Shown here in pieces: positions 35,734 through 48,657 of a stretch of DNA of 64,000 nt (position 1 is its first letter; each line of letters begins with the position of its first letter). Source of the DNA: Dysidea avara (Eukaryota; Porifera; Demospongiae; Dictyoceratida; Dysideidae); contig NC_089274.1 of NCBI RefSeq assembly GCF_963678975.1, forward strand, positions 16,943,633 to 17,007,632. The letters are read 5' to 3'. A program made the position numbers and the translations under genes. Below the pieces are notes generated by a model that did not search any database, was not told where the DNA came from, and saw only the letters and a list, made by a program, of their open reading frames with translations.

Positions 35734-38399
35734 AAAGAAAGCCCATAATGGGGTAGCAGGGGGTTCTAAGTGGCTAGTTTAAACCTTGTCAAAAATGATC
35801 ATCTTGTTTGAGCTTGGTTTTCCTATCGCCCAGATGAGGTCTTGTCGCCTTTGATAGGCACTGTTAAGCGTTAGCGCCATAGGGTTAGCACGTGTGTCTG
35901 CCTATTCATGGCTACCTGGCCACCTCTATGTAAACCGTGCCAGCAGCGCAGTTTAGGAGCTGCAAATTGCTATTGGTTGTTGATACTGGCCGGTATAGAA
36001 AGGAATATATTTCAAAACGTTAAGTGAGTGATGTTGTATCAGTGCCATGCCCTGGTCTGGCGAGCAATCCACTGTCAGCGGACTACCTCAGCTTCATCGA
36101 TACTTAGCTGCGTGACACTACAGCCTTTGTTTGATTGAAGTTTTATGGTCATAGTTATGACTTATGCTAAGACTGCTTGCTATAGGTGTGTCACCAGCGT
36201 GGTGCAAAGTTGGCAGTATCAGTAGCCGTAGCTATAGCTTGTTATTAATCTATAATGTACGTGTGTATGCAAGTACGTTTTAGTGGCTGCATGGCCTGTT
36301 GGATTTTTGCACTGTAGTCATGTGATGACCTAGCTGATGTGCAGTTGCGCTCTGTCCCCAGCTCGCAGTGCAGTCATAGTGAGTAATATTGGCTCACCTA
36401 TTTGTGCACTCTTGACACAATCATAATTGACGTGTTCCCCGTATCCGGAGAATTGAGGCACAGCCCAGTCTGATGTGTCTATGTGTCACTAATCTGATAC
36501 TGCTTATGGCAATCTCACATTATATCTCTATTTATAGAGTAGGTATGTGTATTAACCATGCCTGGTGTGATTTCAATAAACTAGTGCATGATACCGCTGG
36601 CATGTGGTAATGATCAACTACCTTAGTACAACTTTGTCTTGTTACCTGAAGTAGTGCTACTAGATCTAGACTCACTCGGTTGCTTTGTTCGGTGGTCACC
36701 ATAGCTGTTATAGTGTGCTGCTTATCTGTCACATCCTGACTAGCTGGATATAGAATATTCTAGTCTGTTTTCTTTTTTTTTTTTTTTTTTTGTTTGTTTT
36801 GTTTTTCTTTTTTGATTGCTAGGAGTTCTAGTCAAGGTGTTCCCAGCAAGTGAGCTGTACTAGTTGCAGCTGGTCATCTTGATTATTGGTTATTGATTTA
36901 GCTGATATGTGTGTACTGTACATGTGCTACTGAACATCGCTGCCACATCTAGCTACAGCAAATAAATATAGTCTGGTGCTAACGCTCAAGTTGATGACTG
37001 ACTACACTGTGCTGGTCACTTAGCAGGTATAGTCATATGCTCTCGGTGTAGCTGAAGTGTGCTTAAACTGTGGCCACAGCTGCTGCAAGTCCTGCCATTT
37101 AGTGGTAGTGATCAGCTGATGTTGTCACTGTACCATGCTACAAATGTAGCTGTCCTGTCATTCAGTTAAGTGCAGTAACTGATATGCTACTGTATAGGCA
37201 ACTGAGTAGCCATTTTGCTTACTGCCATCGATGTTGTCATGTATAGCTGATACATATCTGTAGTGAACTGTGCTATACCACTGTATAACTGTCAAATATA
37301 CTGCAAATGACACTGTCAGGTGCTATCGTTATAGCTGAAGCAGGAACTAGACCTTTATGATCAGTGTGGGTGAAGAGGAGTCTTTAGAGCACATGGTTGG
37401 ACATGCTAAGTATGTAAGATTTTGCAGAGACCAAAGCCCAACCTCATGTGATTGCTATGGCCACTGTACTGCATTACTGACATAGTTGTCTCACCCACTG
37501 TGACTGATGCTAAGTGATAGTGATGCAGTCAGGTGAGAAAGCTCATAGCTGCCCTGTGCTGTTACTATCTGTAAGATCTGTCAATGGTGCAGGTACAAAT
37601 AACGCAACTAATGTGTAGCCGCAATCGTGATGTGGTCAGGATTATCTATCCTGGCATGGCTGTTACGTCTGCAACTAATGCGTCAGGTGTTTTCAGTATG
37701 CAGTTGAAATTCCTGACACTTCTGCTGTACATTATTCATAGCAATCTATCTGATGTGTGGATGTAGGATCATGACAAAGTCAGATGTCACATCTACTACA
37801 ATTGATGCAGTCAGATGTAACAATATACCTGATTTATGTGACTGCACAGTGCTACTGATGTAGCTGTCATGTCCACTGAAGCTGCAATTGATGTAGTGAG
37901 GGTGTGTGGCTACGCTGGTGATGTTTCTGCTACCTCCATTGCAATTAATATAGTCTGATGCTAACAGTATAGACTGTACAGTGCTACTGGTGTAGCTGTC
38001 CTGATCATGAAGCTGATATGTAGCTGCCCTGCTGAAGTTTCTACCACCTCTGCTGTGACATGTTCCTATGTAACAATATAGCTGATGTGTGGCTGTTGCT
38101 ATAGTGCATGGTAATAATGTATAGCAGTACTATGGCTGTCCCATTTTTCATTTCATTTATATTTTTTTACCACTGATGTAGTCAGAAGCTAGCAATATAA
38201 TGACTGTACAGTGTTGTTGACGTAGCAACTACAGCTGATGCATGCAGTATAGCTGTCATGTAAATGTGTGATGACAAGAGGTCACGTTCACTGTGATTGA
38301 TAATCAGGTAGCTGATGTATGCATGATTGTACTGTGATACCAACATAGTTATCACATTAATTTTACTAGAATTGATGTTGCATCATTCATGTTTGAGAG
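35734..38399. other. Non-coding region leading into the satellite
   Basis: A T-run (36772-36792) and, from about 36900, loose repeats of GTAGCTG, TGATGTAG and GTGCTACTG that look like degenerate ancestors of the satellite to the right. No gene is seen. Confidence 0.5.
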
Positions 38400-41300
38400 C
38401 TACCAATGTAGCCCATATTTGAGTACTATGGATGCAGCCCACGTTTACTGATGTAGCTCATGGTTGAGTGCTATCGACATAGCTCATGTTTGAGTGTTAC
38501 TGGCGTAGCTCATGTGTGATTGCTACTGACATCACTCATGTTTGAGAGCTGCCAACTTACCTCATCTGAGTGCTACTGACATAGCTCATGTATGGCTGCA
38601 ACTAATGTAGTTCATGTCTGGTGCAGCTCGTGTTTGAGTGCTACCAGCTTACCTCATTTGAGTGCTACAAACTTACATAGCTCATGTCTGGGAGCTCCTG
38701 TCTGGGTACTGTCAATATAGCTCATGTCTGAGTGTTACCAATGTAGTTTATGTTTGAGCATCAGCGATGTAGCTCATGTAAGCATGTTTGAGTACTACCA
38801 ACATGGCTCATGATCATGTCCACATAATGCTAATGATATAGCTCATGTTTGAGTGTTACTGACATAGCCCATGTTTGAGTGTTACATGGACGTAGATCAT
38901 GTTTGATTGCTACCAACACAGCTCATGTCTGAGTGCTACTGATGTAGCTCGTGTTACCAGCTTACCTCTTTGAGTGCTACGTACCAAGTAGCTCATGTAT
39001 GAGTGCTACTAATATAGCTCATGTTTGAGTGCTACCAAACATAGCTCATGTCTGAAATTGAGTGCTACTGATGTTCGTAGCTCATGTTTGCATGCTACTG
39101 ATGTAGCTCATGTTTGAGTACTGCTGATGTAGCTCATGTTTGAGTTTGAGTGCTACTGACATAGCTCCTGTCTGAGTGCTATTGATATAGCTAATGTTTG
39201 AGTGCTACTGACTGCTCATGTTTATGTGCTACTGAGATAGCTCATGTCTGATACTGAGTGCTACTGATGTTTGTAGCTCATGTTTGCTTGCTACTGACAT
39301 AGCTCGTGTTTGAATGCTACCAGCGTACCTCTTTTGAGTGCTACTGATGTAGCTCATGTTTGAGTGCTACTCACTCTTGAGTGTTTGCAATGTAGCTCAT
39401 GTTTTGAGTGCTACTGCTGTAGTTCATGCTTGAGTGCTACCAATATGTTTATGGTGGAATTCTACTGTTGTAACTCATGTTTGAGTGCTACCGACATAGC
39501 TCATGTGTGAAAGCTCTTAACTTACCACATTAATTATGGGTGCTACCGATGTAGCTCGTGTATGGGTGCTACCGATGTAGCTCATGTCTGGGCACTACCA
39601 ATGTAGCTCATGCCTGAGTGCTACCGACGTATAGTAGTTCATGTTTATGTGCTACCAACATAGCTCGTATTGTGAGATGTAGACTCATGTTTGAGTACCA
39701 ACTTACCTCATTTGGGTGCTAGCAACATAGCTCATTTCTGGGTGCTATAGCCGCTCATGTCTGGCTACTGGTGATGTAGCTCATGTCTGAGTGCAACTGA
39801 CAGCTTATTTTAGGTGTTACCAACATATTGAGTGCTACCGATGTAACTCAGATTTGGGTACTACCAATGTAGCTCATGATCATGTTTGAGAACTGCTGAC
39901 ATAGCTCGTTTGAGTGCTATACCGTCTTAACTCATGTTTCAGTGCTGCAGACATAGCTTATGTGTGAGTGCTACCAATGTAGCTCATGTTTGAGTGCTAC
40001 CGGCGTACCTTATGCTGTGTGAGTGCTACCGACATGGCTTATGTTGTGAGATGTAGCTCATGTTTGAGTACCAACTTGAGTGTTACCAACATAGCTCATG
40101 TCTGGCTACAGCTACTGATGTAGCTCATGTCTGGGTGCTACTGACAGCTCATGTCTGGGTGTTGCTGACATATTGAGTGCTACCGATGTCACTCAGGTTA
40201 CTACCGACGTACCTCTTGTTTGAGTGCTACCGATGTAGTTCATATGTGACTGCTACCAATGCATTTTTCTACAGTTGTGACTCATGTTTGAGTGCTACCG
40301 ACATAGATCATGTGTAAGTGCTTTTAACTTACCACATTTGAGTGCTACCGATGTAGCTCATGTATGGGTGCTACTGACGTAGCTTATGTCTGGGTATTAC
40401 CAATGATGTAGCTTATGTCTGAGTGCTACTGATGTATAGTAGTTCAGTTTAAGTGCTACTGACATAGCACATGTTTAAGTGCTACTGACATAGCTCATAC
40501 TGTGAGATGTAGCTCATGTTTCAGTACCAACTTACCTCATTAGAGTGCTACCAACATAGCTCATCTCTGGGTGTTATACGTGTCTGGCTACTAATGATGT
40601 AGTTCATGTCTGGGTGTTACTGACATATTGAGTGCTGCTGATGTAACTCAGGTTTGGGTACTACCGACGTAGCTCATGTTTGACTGCTACTGACATAGCT
40701 CATGTTTGCAACATAGCTAGTGTTTGACTGAGTGCTACCAATGTAGCTCATGTTTGAGTGCTACCGTTGTAGCTCATGTGTGAGTGCTACCAACATGGCT
40801 CACATTGTGAGATGTAGCTGATGTTTGAGTACCAACTTGCCTCATTTGAGCGCTACCAAGTCTGAGTGCTACTGACAGATCGTGTCTGGGTGTTAATAAC
40901 AAATTGAATGCTACTGACAGCTCAAGTCTAGGTGTTAATGACATATTGAGTACTACTGATGTAGCTCAGGTTTGAGTACTACTGATGTAGCTCATGTTCG
41001 AGTCCTATTGACATAGCTCATGCGTGAGTCCTACTGATGTAGCTCATGTGTGAGTACTGCCAACGTAGCTGATGTTTGAGTGCTACTACTGATGTAGCTG
41101 ATGTTTGAGTGCTACTACCAATTACTGTAGCTGATGTTTGAGTGTTACTACCAGTTTGAGTGCTACTACCAATTAATGTAGCTGATGTTTGAGTGCTACT
41201 ACCAATTAATGTAGCTGATGTTTGAGTGCTACCAACGTAGCTGATGTGAGTGCTACCGACGTAGCTGATGTTTGAGTGCTACTGATGTAGCTGATGTGAG

Positions 41301-42665
41301 TGCTACTGAAGTAGCTGATGTTTGTGTGCTACCGACGTAGCTGATGTGAGTGCTACTGACGTAGCTGATGTTTGTGTGCCACCAACGTAGCTGGTGTTTG
41401 AGTGCAACCGACGTAGCTGATGTTTGAGTGCTACCGACATAGCTGATGTGAGTGCTACTGACGTAGCTGATGTTTGAGTGCCACCGACGTAGCTGGTGTT
41501 TGAGTGCTACCAACGTAGCTGATGTTTGAGTGCTACCAACGCAGCTGATGTGAGTGCTACTGACGTAGCTGATGTTTGAGTGCTACCGATGTAGCTGATG
41601 TTTGAGTGCTACTGATGTAGCTGGTGTTTGAGTGCTACCGACGTAGCTGATGTGAGTGCTACTGAAGTAGCTGATGTTTGTGTGCTACCGACGTAGCTGA
41701 TGTGAGTGCTACTGACGTAGCTGATGTTTGAGTGCCACCGATGTAGCTGGTGTTTGAGTGCTACCGACGTAGTTGATGTTTGAGTGCTACTGACGTAGCT
41801 GGTGTTTGAGTGCTACCGATGTAGCTGATGTTTGAGTGCTACTGATGTAGCTGGTGTTTGAGTGCTACCGACGTAGCTGATGTGAGTGCTACTGAAGTAG
41901 CTGATGTTTGTGTGCTACCGACGTAGCTGATGTGAGTGCTACTGACGTAGCTGATGTTTGAGTGCCACCGATGTAGCTGGTGTTTGAGTGCTACCGACGT
42001 AGTTGATGTTTGAGTGCTACCGACGTAGCTGGTGTTTGAGTGCTACCGACGTAGCTGATGTTTGAGTGCTACCAACGTAGCTGATGTGAGTGCTACTGAC
42101 GTAGCTGGTGTTTGAGTGCTACTGATGTAGTTGGTGTTTGAGTGCTACTGACGTAGCTGATGTGAGTGCTACTGAAGTAGCTGATGTTTGTGTGCTACCG
42201 ACGTAGCTGATGTGAGTGCTACTGACGTAGCTGATGTTTGAGTGCCACCGACGTAGCTGGTGTTTGAGTGCTACCGACGTAGTTGATGTTTGAGTGCTAC
42301 CGACGTAGCTGGTGTTTGAGTGCTACCGACGTAGCTGATGTTTGAGTGCTATATACCAACGTAGCTGATGTGAGTGCTACTGACGTAGCTGATGTTTGAG
42401 TGCTACTGATGTAGCTGGTGTTTGAGTGCTACCGATGTAGCTGATGTTTGAGTGCTACTGATGTAGCTGATGTGAGTGCTACTGAAGTAGCTGATGTTTG
42501 AGTGCTACCGACGTAGCTGATGTGAGTGCTACCAACGTAGCTGATGTGAGTGCTACCGACGTAGCTGATGTGGGTGTTACCGACGTAGCTGATGTGAGTG
42601 CTACCGACGTAGCTGATGTGAGTGCTACCGACGTAGCTGATGTTTGAGTGCTACTGATGTAGCTG
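38400..42665. repeat. Minisatellite array of more than 4 kb, 24-28-bp units
   Basis: Hundreds of bases of tandem units. To about 41050 the core is TAGCTCATGTTTGAGTGCTA with irregular spacing. From about 41050 it changes to GTAGCTGATGTTTGAG followed by TGCTACCGAC (26 bp), interleaved with a 24-bp version lacking TT. The right part shows higher-order blocks marked by GCTACTGAAGTAGCTG near 41300, 41660, 41890, 42170 and 42480. Frames open through it are by-products of the period. Confidence 0.95.
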
Positions 42666-43379
42666 CCAATCCACCTGTCCCCAACTGAACCAGGCCTAGC
42701 TATCATTCCCCTTTTCCCTCCCTCCTAGGGGCTATACTTTAAAATGTGGAATCCAGCCAGCTTAATTTGCGGTCAACCAATCCACAAATTCCTTTCAAAA
42801 GAAAATTCCAGCAACCTTACCCTAAAAGGCCAGGTACCCTCTACGCCTACCTCCAGGATGTACTATATTTCACTCCCTTCCTGTGTGAAGGGAGGAGAAT
42901 GATCGATGACTGGTTAGTGGGGACTTCCGGTGGTAGGTGATAACTCACTTGGCGAGACGATACTGGAGCATCTACTGATAGAATCAGTTGTGATCTGTGT
43001 GTGCCACCGCGGCTAGAGCACTATTGATCAAACTAGTGCCGGAAACTTTCTTGAGAATCTTCCTGGTCACATTCTGACGGTTATCAATGTGGTTCGCGGG
43101 GTAAAAGTAGAAGTTGATACCCTATTCATCACGATATCATTCCATTTGAGGTAGAGATGAAATATCATTGCTCTCCGTCTCGCACTTTTACGCATGACGA
43201 GTTGAAGTTCGATCACACGAGCCAGCAAATGGTGCCTTCTGCATCACGTGCGTAACTGGCTGGAGGCGTGTGTGATTCTTTTTGTGCTAACCACAGTTAA
43301 GCTATTAACCTCCATTTACATTTTGATAAACTTTCACCTTATTCAAAGTTTACAGACCCTCGGTTTCAGAAGTAGCTAA
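42666..43379. other. Non-coding sequence right of the satellite
   Basis: Includes the 43187-43318 copy of the 35309-35440 repeat. No gene is supported. Confidence 0.5.
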
Positions 43380-44090
43380 TGCACTTGTCAATTTCATGCC
43401 CCACCCCCCACCCCCGGGCGTCCCCACACCCCAGGTGGGGATTTGACATTGCTTCTTGTCCCCACCACTGGGGCAATTGACAGTTGTCCAATTCACTGAC
43501 CGCTTTTCGGTAGTTGCATTTCTAAACAATAAAATCGCACTTGCTATAATTTTACTAGCTACAGGGCAGATTTATTACTAGTCGCATGCGTGAAATATGC
43601 ACTTGAGGTGTTGTCAAATCCCCTACTATGGGGGTGGGGACATAGTGGGGATTTCACTGTGAAAAAGGTGGGATATAAGATGGTATTTCCAGTGGCTTAT
43701 TGAATACAAATAAGCCTTAATATAAATCCTGTATTATACTCATGTTATACTTTAGTATAATCCATACTATGCTATTACATATATGGTTTCAGTTTATTTA
43801 CCACATTACCTGAAATAGCTTATATCTAGTATAATGTCCACGCTATACCATCACATATATGGTTTCAGTATGTTTAACACAGTAACTAAAGCCTTACATG
43901 TGATTGTTAGTATAATACAGATTATATCAAGCTTTTTTTGTATTCAATAAGCCACTGGAAATACCATCTTATATCCCTCATTTTTCACAGTGTTTGACAG
44001 CCGATTTTGCCTCAGTAGTGGGGAATTTGACACCATGATTTGTCAAATCCCCTGTACCCCCGGTGGTGGGGCATGAAATTGACAAGTGCA
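43380..44090. mobile_element. Harbinger-like MITE with TAA target duplication
   Basis: Termini TGCACTTGTCAATTTCATGC and its complement, with TAA on both outer sides. G/C-rich CCCCACC-type repeats lie inside both ends. Another foldback element (43655-43992) is nested in it. Confidence 0.75.
43655..43992. mobile_element. Nested foldback MITE
   Basis: CACTGTGAAAAA and GATATAAGATGGTATTTCC at the left have inverted copies at the right, ending TTTTTCACAGTG. The arms are about 55-60 bp. Confidence 0.8.
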
Positions 44091-44282
44091 TAATTTCAGA
44101 GCTGATTTCAGGTCGATAGCTACCTCGTTGAAAAGCGACCTGAAACAGCTTCGTTCTTGTTATTACATAGCGCCTCTAAAATATTAGCTATCTTACGGTG
44201 CTCACTTTAAGACGAAAAATCCTTCTGCTAATGGCCTAATAAAGTCATCGATCACACTATGATACAGTACTACCACCAGGTT

Positions 44283-44888
44283 AGTCTCGCGTGGCCAGAC
44301 CGCTTTTTCTTCGTCACGGCGCTTATCGATTAGAGATTATAAGCGCCTACTCCGAAATAGGGTCTGGTCCAGAATCAATACGTAAACTCGTTTTCACACC
44401 CCAAGCAAGGGCTCGGGGTGTTTAATCAACTTTCGTCATAAAACGTATACTCCCTTTTAAATTTCAAGCCACGCACGCACTGGAAATGCCATGAACGATA
44501 GCCGGTGGAGTTGATGAGAGACACTGAGGCTGGTTTTCTACGGTTAAAAAGGTCACGGATCGATTCCTTGTGAAAACGAAAAGACTGAAGGCGAACTGAG
44601 CAAGGAATCAACCCGTGTTCTTTGTAACCTTAGAAAACCACCCTCAGTGTTTCTCATCGACTCTACCGACTATCGTTCATGGCATTTCCAGTGCGTACGT
44701 GGCTTGAAAATTAAAAGGAAGTATACGTTTTATGACGAAAGTTGATTAAACACCCCGAGCTCTTGCTTGGGGTGTGAAAACGAGTTTACGTATTGATTCT
44801 GGACCAGACCCTATTTCGGAGTAGGCGCTTATAATCTCTAATCGATAGGCGCCGTGACGAAGAAAAAGCGGTCTGGCCACGCGAGACT
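44283..44888. mobile_element. Near-perfect 606-bp palindromic element, AGTCTCGC family
   Basis: Almost the whole element folds on itself: AGTCTCGCGTGGCCAGACC, CTTTTTCTTCGTCACGG, ACGTAAACTCGTTTTCACA and GTTTAATCAACTTTCGTC all recur inverted on the right. Arms are about 270 bp. ACCACCAGGT lies outside both ends. The termini match the 33494-33928 element. Confidence 0.85.
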
Positions 44889-45039
44889 ACCACCAGGTAG
44901 CTAGCTAAATGCCTTAATTCTCCGCGCTAGTTATAATTCAATTTCATTTTCTCTATGATGTATCCTCACCTTCCACTCCGCCGTCTGTTGACTATTTCAC
45001 ATCGCCTAGTTCTGCCCAAGGTTCTGCCAGGGTGGTACA

Positions 45040-45140
45040 TTTCCGTTTCTATTCCATCTAGCGCACACCATTCTGTGCAAAGATCGCTAATACTCTAATA
45101 GGGCAGTCAGCTACTCTAACAGAACAGACTGGCATTATAT
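45040..45140. repeat. Repeat inverted relative to 47225-47380
   Basis: GAACAGACTGGCATTATATG and CATCTAGCGCACACCATTCTG recur reverse-complemented at 47230-47345. The copies are about 2 kb apart and could be termini of one larger element. Includes ACTCTAATAGGGCAGTCA. Confidence 0.5.
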
Positions 45141-45469
45141 GTGTTCTCAAATGGAGCTGGCAGTCATGCAGATCATGATTAACTAATTTCAGTCATTCAG
45201 CTAACGTATATAGATAATGGTAAGGTATATATTATCTATGGCTAAAGCTGTATAGCTACCAAACTTTATTTCCAGGCCGGACTACAATTTGGTAGATTAT
45301 ATGGTCCTTAATTTTTTCAGTATGATATTTTTCAAAGCTTCTGACAGCCTCACAGTTTCTTGAATTGAGAAAGCTAAACTTGAACACATTGTTTAGCTAC
45401 CAATTGTCACAAGCAGGGAGAAAAACTGCATGTTAATAGGATGGTAACATCAAGACTGAATAGCTGCGA

Positions 45470-45790
45470 ATGTAGTCCATACTACCTACCAACATCACGA
45501 TCCACGAGACAGTATACCATCCACTGCACTACATCTTACCACATGTATCTACCACAGCACACCAAAATAGTTATTTTTCAAAAACAATTAATGATTGGAA
45601 CTCTTTACCAGTAGATCTTATTGAAGTTGCAGATGCTGACATTTTTAGAACCGGACTACAATCATTATTGTAATTGTGTTGCATGTATTTGGGCAAATCT
45701 GAGCACACCAGCAGGGCTGTAATTATATAACCAAGTACTAAGAATAATACGAAACGCGGTTAAAATTACGTAATAAATAAATAAATAATT
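45470..45790 (+). pseudogene. LINE 3' remnant
   Basis: Reads a C-terminal LINE tail (FSKTINDWNSLPVDLIEV, then FRTGLQSLL) and ends in an AAAT/AATA microsatellite (45770-45795), as CR1/L2-type elements do. No reverse-transcriptase domain remains. Confidence 0.55.
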
Positions 45791-45799
45791 AATAATTAA

Positions 45800-47884
45800 T
45801 GTTTGAGAAAACTACGAGGCCTAGAGACATGAACTAACCGGGGATAGATTCGCCTATGAATGAAGGCACAAACGTATAATCGTCGCTCCTGTTTGTGCTG
45901 ATGACTTGACCATACGTGTAATTCTGTATAACGCCCAGCACCACACCCTTGCTTAATTTTTACTTACATATTGCGCGAAGAAGATTAGCGAAGAAAATTA
46001 GTGATGCCCGTGCAGGAGAGCCAGAAGCCACTTGTGTAAACAAGAAGATTGCAAGTAAGTTTTTATGTTTGTAACATCTCAAGTCTCCATGCCAGCTGCC
46101 AGTGGATTCATTCACGTAAATAAACAATACTAGAAAACATTAAACTGACATATGCCACGCTCTTTACAATAAGCTTACAGTTACATATAAAATACAAGTA
46201 AACAATTTTGTCTTGTGCAGCTGGCATGGCGAACTTTCTTTGTGTTGGTGTCAGGCAATTCAATACGTGCTTAATCTTTTTTGCCTTCACCTGGCGTAGC
46301 TACTGCAAACCAACCAAATCATCTACTACAGGCCAAGGCATAATACATGTTCATGCCAAGCGGATCCCTACGAGTATCCCCTCAGAGGATGACACTACCT
46401 TCCCTCCTGTAGAAACAATTAATCATACACATGTTAGTATGTGCTTTTTGATATGATATGATTACAGGGAAAAAAGGCATAAGCTTGTGAGTCCTGCTCA
46501 TGTACAGAAAGAAAATAATCTTTAGATATAATAATTATCAAATAAAATCTTAAAGCTATTTACAGAGTTAGTTGACACTACTTCGTTATAAGTAAGAGGA
46601 CTGAGTAAGTGCCAGGTAGCTGGCCTGGTTTATACATTTTGCACACGATATGCTCTATCTGTGACTGTGGTGTGTGTGTGTGTGTGGTGCTTGGTGGGGT
46701 GGCATACCTGGGCACTACTATGGGAGTTAGCCAAGATTGAAAAGTGAGAGAGGTTGAGAGGCTAAGATTGAGACGGTGAGAGAGGTTGAGAGGGCTTGCT
46801 TTTCTCGATCCTCTGGTTTTTTCTGCTTGTGGAGGTATGGGACCGACTGCAACCACTGTGTATAAGAAACTTGCTTCCATGTTGGCTGACAAGCGGGAAA
46901 TGAATTATAGTCGGTGTTTGTACTGGATGAGATGCAGGCTTTGCTTCTCTTTACTTTATTAAGATCAGCCACTATGTGTTTGAGGGGTCATCGTTCTACT
47001 GTACGTTGTCCAACATCTGCCAGTATCAATCTGGCCTATTCTGAGGGCAGGCTTAATGCCGATGCCCTCAAATAGCTTTGTTCTTAATAGTCGCTGGTAT
47101 TATCCAGCTGTCCAGTACTTGACAGCCAGTGCTGGGGGTGGTGGTAAGGGCATTCCATCTAGCCCAGGAAAAAAAAGTTGAGTTTGGTAATTAACTAGCT
47201 ATAACAATCATAACTGAAATTATCTGACTGTTAGAACATGCCAGTCTGTTCTGTTAGAAGAGCTGACTGCTTTATTAGATTATTGAAAAGTTTGTGGCTA
47301 CCACGTGATCTTTCACAGAATGGTGTCCGCTAGATGGAATAAAATGGAAATGTACAGCTCCAACCAATTTGTTGATTCTCAACTATCTACTTGTGATTGT
47401 TGACACTGGTTAACAGTCAGTGAGTGTGAAATAGTCAGCTGCCTGGTGAGAGTCGGAGAACATGACTTGAAAATTATACTGACTGAGGTGAGTGCCGGAG
47501 TCAGAGGAAGGCTTTAAGGCCACTCCAAATATTGATTCGGCTGTTTCCCGTCCTGGACCCAGGAATATTTGCACGCGGGCGGACAGGCGGTCCATATCCA
47601 TTGCAGCCTTTCAAGCCGGCACAACCATCATAAAAGCATAACTTACTGACTTAAACTTGTACTGTTTTCAGTGAGTTGGAAAAAGCACAAACGTGAATTT
47701 GTGCTGACATGACAGCACCGTCGATTATAGGTAGGGAAGATACTCTGCTGCCGTTTTTTAAGATAGTTCTATACAGTATGGAAGCCGGAATACTAGCTAA
47801 TGGAATATTTAGAGCTGATATTATAACCAGATGCGGGTGGTGGATGAAAAACAGAGAATTTATTTGGAATGGCTTTAGCCTCAT
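45800..47884. other. Non-coding stretch
   Basis: A GTGTGTGT run at 46671-46685, a short GAGAGAGGTTGAGAGG repeat (46745-46795) and repeat-like sequence at 47420-47600. An open frame at 47709-47894 is not recognisable and runs into the inverted repeat of the next element. Confidence 0.45.
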
Positions 47885-48657
47885 TATAAGGTAAGTGCGC
47901 CTAACTCCGGACAGTTTTTACTTTCGATGCTCTATCTCCGCCATACAAGTGAATTACTTAATCCTTAAAATATGGTCATAAAGCCTATCCTATGGTGCAT
48001 CAGTCCTGCGAGTTTCATCAAAATATCTCAATCCGTCGAGGAGCTGTGCTTCAAAATTCAACTATGTGTAAATTTCGCGCATGCTCCTAACTCCGGACAC
48101 TTTTTATCACGCCTGATACAGCACTTCCGAGGTTGATTTAGAATTTTAAACACCACCACGTTAAAATTGCATCTATTGCCTACCTCATACTCGATTTTGA
48201 GAGTAATAGTACCTTTTGTTGCCGAGTTATGGGTATTTCAAATCTAGGTGTATTTACACAAATATTTATGCAGCTTCAATGAGACTGGCTCTTACAAAAT
48301 CGTCCATAGCAAGTGTTTGGCTGATTGTTTACAAACGAAACTTGGTACAGTAGTAAGTCATAGTTGTCCCTCTGCACTGTATTAAAATCAGCCAGATAGC
48401 TCTTTGAGTTTGGGAATAAGCAGCGATTATCGAAGAATTTTTGATAATTTCGTCACACACGGCAATAAATAATCACCTCGTTTAGAAAAACTAGCAGAAC
48501 GTTTAAGCTGATTTTAGGATCACAGCATCATTGTATATGAAGCATCAATCACCTAAAAATTCAAGTAAATGCTGTAGATAATTTTGGAGATATGACGCCA
48601 AACATTGGCAGTGTCCGGAGTTAGGAACTGTCCGGAATTAGGCGCACTTACCTTATA
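47885..48657. mobile_element. MITE with TATAAGGTAAGTGCGCC termini
   Basis: Inverted ends of about 30 bp (TATAAGGTAAGTGCGCCTAA and its complement). CTAACTCCGGACA is repeated inside both ends in both orientations. No coding frame. Confidence 0.75.

Noticed and set aside
38400-42665. CRISPR-like array
   Set aside because: The units are contiguous variants with no unique spacers, and the genome is eukaryotic.
41253-42706. Open frames on the minus strand through the satellite (SYVGSTQTSATSVALKHQ-type repeats)
   Set aside because: They arise from the period of the tandem array, carry no start context or splice sites, and change frame with unit length.
46578-46972. Overlapping minus-strand frames
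   Set aside because: Caused by a GAGAGAGGTTGAGAGG repeat and a GT run; no domain.
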